From JAVVHH01 sp964613945 (GTDB taxonomy: Bacteria > Pseudomonadota > Alphaproteobacteria > Acetobacterales > Acetobacteraceae), in assembly GCA_964613945.1 (NCBI GenBank), contig CAZTJC010000001.1, forward strand, positions 310,001 through 374,000: a stretch of DNA of 64,000 bases, written 5' to 3'. The stretch's first letter is position 1. Each line of letters begins with the position of its first letter. The notes beneath the pieces are model-generated. The model had not been told where the DNA came from and made no database searches. It was given only the letters and a program-made list of their open reading frames with translations. Shown piece after piece: positions 61,192-64,000 of the stretch. A program made the position numbers and the translations under genes.

Positions 61192-61482
61192 TCAGTCGAT
61201 CTCCGGCAACGATCCGCGGATCCGCAGCGCCCGCCCGACCGCGTGCGACGCCGCCGCGCCGCCGAATAGGTTGATTGCGAGCACCAGCAGGATGTTCGCC
61301 GTCCGGTTCGACACACCGTCCGCCGCCAGCGACGCAGCCAGCAGCGCCAGCCCGCACCCCGCATTGACGAACGTCACGCAATGCAGCCGATCCAGCGGTG
61401 CCCGCAGCCGCGCGAACCCGGCCGCCCCCAGCCACGCGACCGCGATCATTGCCACGACAAATACACCGGCAATCACAACCAT
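61192..61482 (-). CDS. mnhG: cation/H+ antiporter subunit G (MnhG)
   Basis: This 96-residue protein has three hydrophobic segments, VIAGVFVVAMIAVAWLGAAG, TFVNAGCGLALLAASLAAD and TANILLVLAINLFGGAAAS. The conserved RLHCVTFVNAGCG region takes the place of the usual DxxxRLHAxT motif. The ATG at 61482 lies inside the end of mnhF (10-base overlap). Confidence 0.87.
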   Translation of the reverse strand: MVVIAGVFVVAMIAVAWLGAAGFARLRAPLDRLHCVTFVNAGCGLALLAASLAADGVSNRTANILLVLAINLFGGAAASHAVGRALRIRGSLPEID

Positions 61483-61724
61483 CGCTCCACCGCCGACGCG
61501 ATCACGAATGTTCCAACCACGTTCAACATCGCCAGCGCCACGGCCAATGACACATACGAATTCTGATCAAAGGCGAAGCTCATCGCCACCAGCATGGCGC
61601 TGATGATCGCGCTCGCAAGCTGAACCGCGACGACCCGATGCGCCACGCTGCCCCGTATCGCGCACCAGACCGACACCGCCAGCGCCGGCAGCAGCGCCCA
61701 TACCCCGAACGACCACACGCTCAA
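61473..61724 (-). CDS. mnhF: cation/H+ antiporter subunit F (MnhF)
   Basis: This 83-residue protein has three helices: FGVWALLPALAVSVWCAIRG, RVVAVQLASAIISAMLVAMS and LAVALAMLNVVGTFVIASAV. The family pattern of basic residues after the first helix (RGSVAHRVVAVQL) is present. The start may be TTG at 61724, giving a TTGA overlap with mnhE, or GTG at 61733. Both fit the coupled style of this operon. Confidence 0.85.
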   Translation of the reverse strand: MSVWSFGVWALLPALAVSVWCAIRGSVAHRVVAVQLASAIISAMLVAMSFAFDQNSYVSLAVALAMLNVVGTFVIASAVERWL

Positions 61725-62194
61725 CCCGGCCACTCCGCGCCACCCCCGAGTGGCCGCTGCACGAGTTGATGGACGATCAATTCGTCCGTCCCATGAGCCA
61801 TGCCCAACACGATGCCATTTGGCGCCAGAGAAACCGCCGTCACCACTGCAGCCCGGCGTCCGACATCTTCGGCCTTCAGCGCACCGAACCGAAACGGCAC
61901 GGACAGAATCGTTCCCGGTGAAGTCGCGGCAGGGTGGTGGATGCATCGACACAACGCGCCACCGACGCGCCACATCTCGGGCACGATCGCAAGAACGCTG
62001 CGGGCCAGCACCGAAACGCCCTTTATCCCGATCCGCAGCGGGACGAATTGGGCCTTCGTACCCGCGCGATCGTAGATGGCCGCCAGGAGCAGCACGGGCA
62101 GCAACGCGATCACCTCCGCCTGGCTGACCTCGCCAGCCAGCACGAAGTAGAGGCCGGCTACAGCAACCAGGAGGATTGCTGGTCGCGCGATCAC
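61721..62194 (-). CDS. mnhE: cation/H+ antiporter subunit E (MnhE)
   Basis: This 157-residue protein has two N-terminal membrane segments (ILLVAVAGLYFVLAGEV and a second helix) and a cytosolic part with the MrpE pattern: PEMWRVGGALCRCIH, ILSVPFRFGAL, RRAAVVTAVSLAPNGIVLGM and DELIVHQL. The start is GTG at 62194, overlapping the stop of the upstream membrane protein as GTGA. MnhE is the first antiporter-module gene, as MbhA is in the archaeal hydrogenase. Confidence 0.87.
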   Translation of the reverse strand: MIARPAILLVAVAGLYFVLAGEVSQAEVIALLPVLLLAAIYDRAGTKAQFVPLRIGIKGVSVLARSVLAIVPEMWRVGGALCRCIHHPAATSPGTILSVPFRFGALKAEDVGRRAAVVTAVSLAPNGIVLGMAHGTDELIVHQLVQRPLGGGAEWPG

Positions 62195-63654
62195 GGCATC
62201 TGCGTCACTGGCTTGAGTTCGATTTCCTGCTTGTCAAAAAAGGTCATGACGAGATCCCAGATCCAAGGCGGATGCGCGTCTCGCCGCAGCGTCCCGCGCT
62301 CGGGTGGCACCAGGCCATCGACCACCGGCAGCAACGGCATCATCAGCAAGGTCATCCGCTCGCCCGGTGCATGTCCGGAATCCCAGTTGGCATGGCGGAC
62401 CATGATGGAGGTGGACCAGGCTGTATACGCCGTCTGCATGCCGGGTAATTCCCGAGCCAGCGACACCAGCAGAGTCAGACCGAGAATACCCGCACCGGCG
62501 ATCGACAGGCGATCCGGCCGCTGCACCCTCGGCAACATGCTGGCGATTAGCGTCACGGCGGAAAGGATGCTCAGCACCATGAGGCATTGCCGCATCGTGT
62601 CATGCCGCTCGCAGCAGACGAGGCCGAATTTGTAGTAGGAGCCGGCGATCGACGTGAAGAACGTCGCTTGCAAGGCGAGCAGCAGGCCACCCAGGACCCA
62701 GCGTGTTTGCCGGGTTAGCATGGTACCGGGCGCGGCCCAGATCACGGCCAGCAGGCCGACGCAGATTCCAGCTTTGATTGGGGCGCCCCAGGCGAATGCC
62801 GATCGGCCCAAAACCGTTCCGTTCAGCACGACCAGTTGGCGGAAATATGTCGGAAAAGTCCGAAGCACGCTGGCGATCGGGTGCTTCAGATAGGTCGGAT
62901 TGGGCGAGACTCCCGCATAGACGATGTTCTCGTCCAACCTTCCGCGTCCGAGCGCGAGCGCGATCATCACCACGATTCCGAACACCAGCGGCACCAACCA
63001 GGGCCGTGCATCCGCCGGCGTTCCGATCCGTCCCGCAAGGTGCAGCATGACCATGATGCCGGCGAAGTAGATGGCCATGATCGCGCCGAGTTCAGCCGAA
63101 CCGGCGGCGCAGAGCAGGGCGACGATACAGAACGTTCGGCCCTGTCCAACCATCCAGCGCCCGTCGATGACCTGATAGGTGAGCGCTACGATCGCCGCCA
63201 ACGTCGTCGCATAGGCGACGGACCCCATCGGCCAATAGAACACTTCCGCGACGGGATGACCGACCAGGAAGAAACAAAGAACGGCGGCAACGACCAACAG
63301 ACGCGGCCCCACCGCCCCAGATCGTCCGCGCCATACGTGGAGAACGGGCCCGAGCAGCAACGGCAGCCACATCAGGGACAGGAACGGCGCCAGTAGCTGT
63401 CGCCCAGTACCTTCCTCGGCGAGATAATACAGCCCGGCGATGACCTCCGACAGCGGGCGCGGGCTCCAAGTGAACAATCGCTCGAAGAAGAATGACCATC
63501 CGCGCAGCCGGTAGAGGCCGAAATCGTGATATTCATCGACGCGCCACGTGCCCAGCGGGATCAACCCGGCGAATGCGGCGAGGATCGCGACCGCCAAGCC
63601 GATGACGGCGATCTCGATCCGCGACATGCCCCGACGGGCCGACGCGTGACTCAC
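62191..63654 (-). CDS. multi-pass membrane protein, possibly DUF6056-type
   Basis: This 487-residue protein has about eleven hydrophobic segments, starting IEIAVIGLAVAILAAFAGL. RVDEYHDFGLYRLRGWSFFF (acidic DE after the first helix) and a loop FTWSPRPLSEVIAGLYYLAEE follow. An early luminal/periplasmic acidic pair and a polytopic body resemble GT-C glycosyltransferases and DUF6056 proteins. I cannot assign a family with confidence. The start is GTG at 63654 (GTGA overlap with the dehydrogenase gene), and the end overlaps mnhE. It is an unusual partner for an ion antiporter. Confidence 0.7.
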   Translation of the reverse strand: MSHASARRGMSRIEIAVIGLAVAILAAFAGLIPLGTWRVDEYHDFGLYRLRGWSFFFERLFTWSPRPLSEVIAGLYYLAEEGTGRQLLAPFLSLMWLPLLLGPVLHVWRGRSGAVGPRLLVVAAVLCFFLVGHPVAEVFYWPMGSVAYATTLAAIVALTYQVIDGRWMVGQGRTFCIVALLCAAGSAELGAIMAIYFAGIMVMLHLAGRIGTPADARPWLVPLVFGIVVMIALALGRGRLDENIVYAGVSPNPTYLKHPIASVLRTFPTYFRQLVVLNGTVLGRSAFAWGAPIKAGICVGLLAVIWAAPGTMLTRQTRWVLGGLLLALQATFFTSIAGSYYKFGLVCCERHDTMRQCLMVLSILSAVTLIASMLPRVQRPDRLSIAGAGILGLTLLVSLARELPGMQTAYTAWSTSIMVRHANWDSGHAPGERMTLLMMPLLPVVDGLVPPERGTLRRDAHPPWIWDLVMTFFDKQEIELKPVTQMP

Positions 63655-64000
63655 GGGCGGTCGTGGCTCCCGGCGGCGATCAGGTCGGCCACCGTCTCGG
63701 CGACGTCCCGCGTCCTGCTGCCGCCGCCAATGTCGCGCGTGCGCAGTCCTTTGGTGCTGAACGCCAAGTCCACGGCAACCTCGATCGCCACGGCCGCATC
63801 CCGGCATGCCTGGCTCGAGCGCGTGGTGCCGAGCCACTCCAGCATCATCGCTGCCGACAGGATCGCCGCCGTCGGGTTGGCCACGCCCTGCCCCGCGATG
63901 TCCGGCGCGGTGCCGTGGCTGGGTTGAAACAGCCCGTGCGCATCGCCGATATCGGCCGAGGGCGCAAAGCCCATGCCGCCGATCAGCCCGGCCCCGAGAT
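63651..64000 (-). CDS. isocitrate/isopropylmalate dehydrogenase family protein (C-terminal part)
   Basis: The last 115 residues of a beta-decarboxylating dehydrogenase are visible. LGAGLIGGMGFAPSADIG, LFQPSHGTAPDIAGQGVANP (the substrate/metal and NAD-contact loop) and TAAILSAAMMLEWLG are diagnostic of the family, which includes LeuB, Icd, homoisocitrate and tartrate dehydrogenases. The gene runs off the right edge. Its stop overlaps the start of the membrane protein gene (GTGA). Which substrate it uses cannot be judged from this part. A tartrate/isopropylmalate-type enzyme is at least as likely as Icd. Confidence 0.85.
   Translation of the reverse strand, partial: LGAGLIGGMGFAPSADIGDAHGLFQPSHGTAPDIAGQGVANPTAAILSAAMMLEWLGTTRSSQACRDAAVAIEVAVDLAFSTKGLRTRDIGGGSRTRDVAETVADLIAAGSHDRP

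Noticed and set aside
61184..61435. 83-codon frame on the - strand overlapping mnhG
   Set aside because: It is out of frame with mnhG and has no membrane segments, whereas mnhG fits its family and the operon.
1..64000. Organism-wide recoding of TAA and TAG as sense codons
   Set aside because: Several intact genes end at TAA or TAG at the expected length (for example mfd at 23709 and gcdH at 56843), so these codons do terminate here. Only partial read-through remains possible.
1..64000. CRISPR arrays, prophage, insertion sequences, tRNA or rRNA genes
   Set aside because: No regularly spaced repeats, transposase or integrase motifs, terminal inverted repeats or tRNA-like cloverleaves were noticed on either strand.

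Overview
The window is GC-rich, gene-dense chromosomal DNA of an alphaproteobacterium. I infer Rhodospirillales, probably an acetic-acid-bacteria relative (Acetobacteraceae). The reasons are the GC-biased codon use, the sdhE-mfd block, ZapA, an HpnL-type hopanoid-linked membrane protein and a BBP2-type barrel next to exopolysaccharide genes. About 60 genes are visible. I see no tRNA, rRNA, transposase, integrase or CRISPR array. Gene ends are tightly packed: several convergent pairs overlap and many co-directional pairs share a 4-base overlap.

Layout. 1-1.7 kb: a phytoene-desaturase-like gene (cut by the edge) diverges from an aldehyde dehydrogenase, a pairing that suggests C30 carotenoid oxidation. 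1.7-3.2 kb: FNT-family channel, 5-formyl-THF cyclo-ligase and, upstream of it, a structured RNA candidate resembling a 6S locus. 3.3-7.9 kb: an SDR-GMC oxidoreductase pair, then ilvD interrupted by two in-frame stops and lacking a normal start codon. 7.9-13 kb: zapA, thiE, small unknowns, an HpnL-like protein with a methyltransferase, and a GT2 glycosyltransferase. 13.1-17.8 kb: pcaDC fusion and pcaB (protocatechuate branch), then a large catalase. 17.8-25.6 kb: recG, sdhE, mfd, a MATE exporter and a DUF427 protein. 25.6-33.5 kb: an MFS carrier, a secreted unknown and a complete five-gene peptide ABC importer. 33.6-41.8 kb: an MpaB-type oxygenase, an SDR, a four-gene osmoprotectant ABC importer and an exported beta-helix plus GH42-like pair. 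41.8-43.5 kb: a GAF-PDZ protein and a DsbA-like oxidoreductase. 43.5-49.6 kb: a surface-polysaccharide region with a secreted unknown, an outer-membrane barrel broken by a stop, a tiny membrane protein, a polyprenyl-phosphate sugar transferase and a GT4 enzyme. 49.6-58.1 kb: GST, MFS exporter, GH15 glucoamylase-like enzyme, DEAD-box helicase, glutaryl-CoA dehydrogenase and an RNA m5U methyltransferase. 58.1-64 kb (minus strand): one long operon running from an isocitrate/isopropylmalate-type dehydrogenase through a membrane protein into a seven-gene Mrp/MBH-like cation-antiporter module that lacks the large MrpA antiporter domain.

Most notable: (1) ilvD has an ATA at the start position and TAA and TAG inside an otherwise intact 620-codon frame, and the barrel gene has a comparable in-frame TAA; (2) the MrpA-less Mrp module follows the MBH (mbhA-H) gene order and is joined by a run of GTGA start/stop overlaps; (3) a 6S-like RNA candidate lies upstream of the formyl-THF cyclo-ligase; (4) the ribosome-binding site of katE sits in a hairpin.
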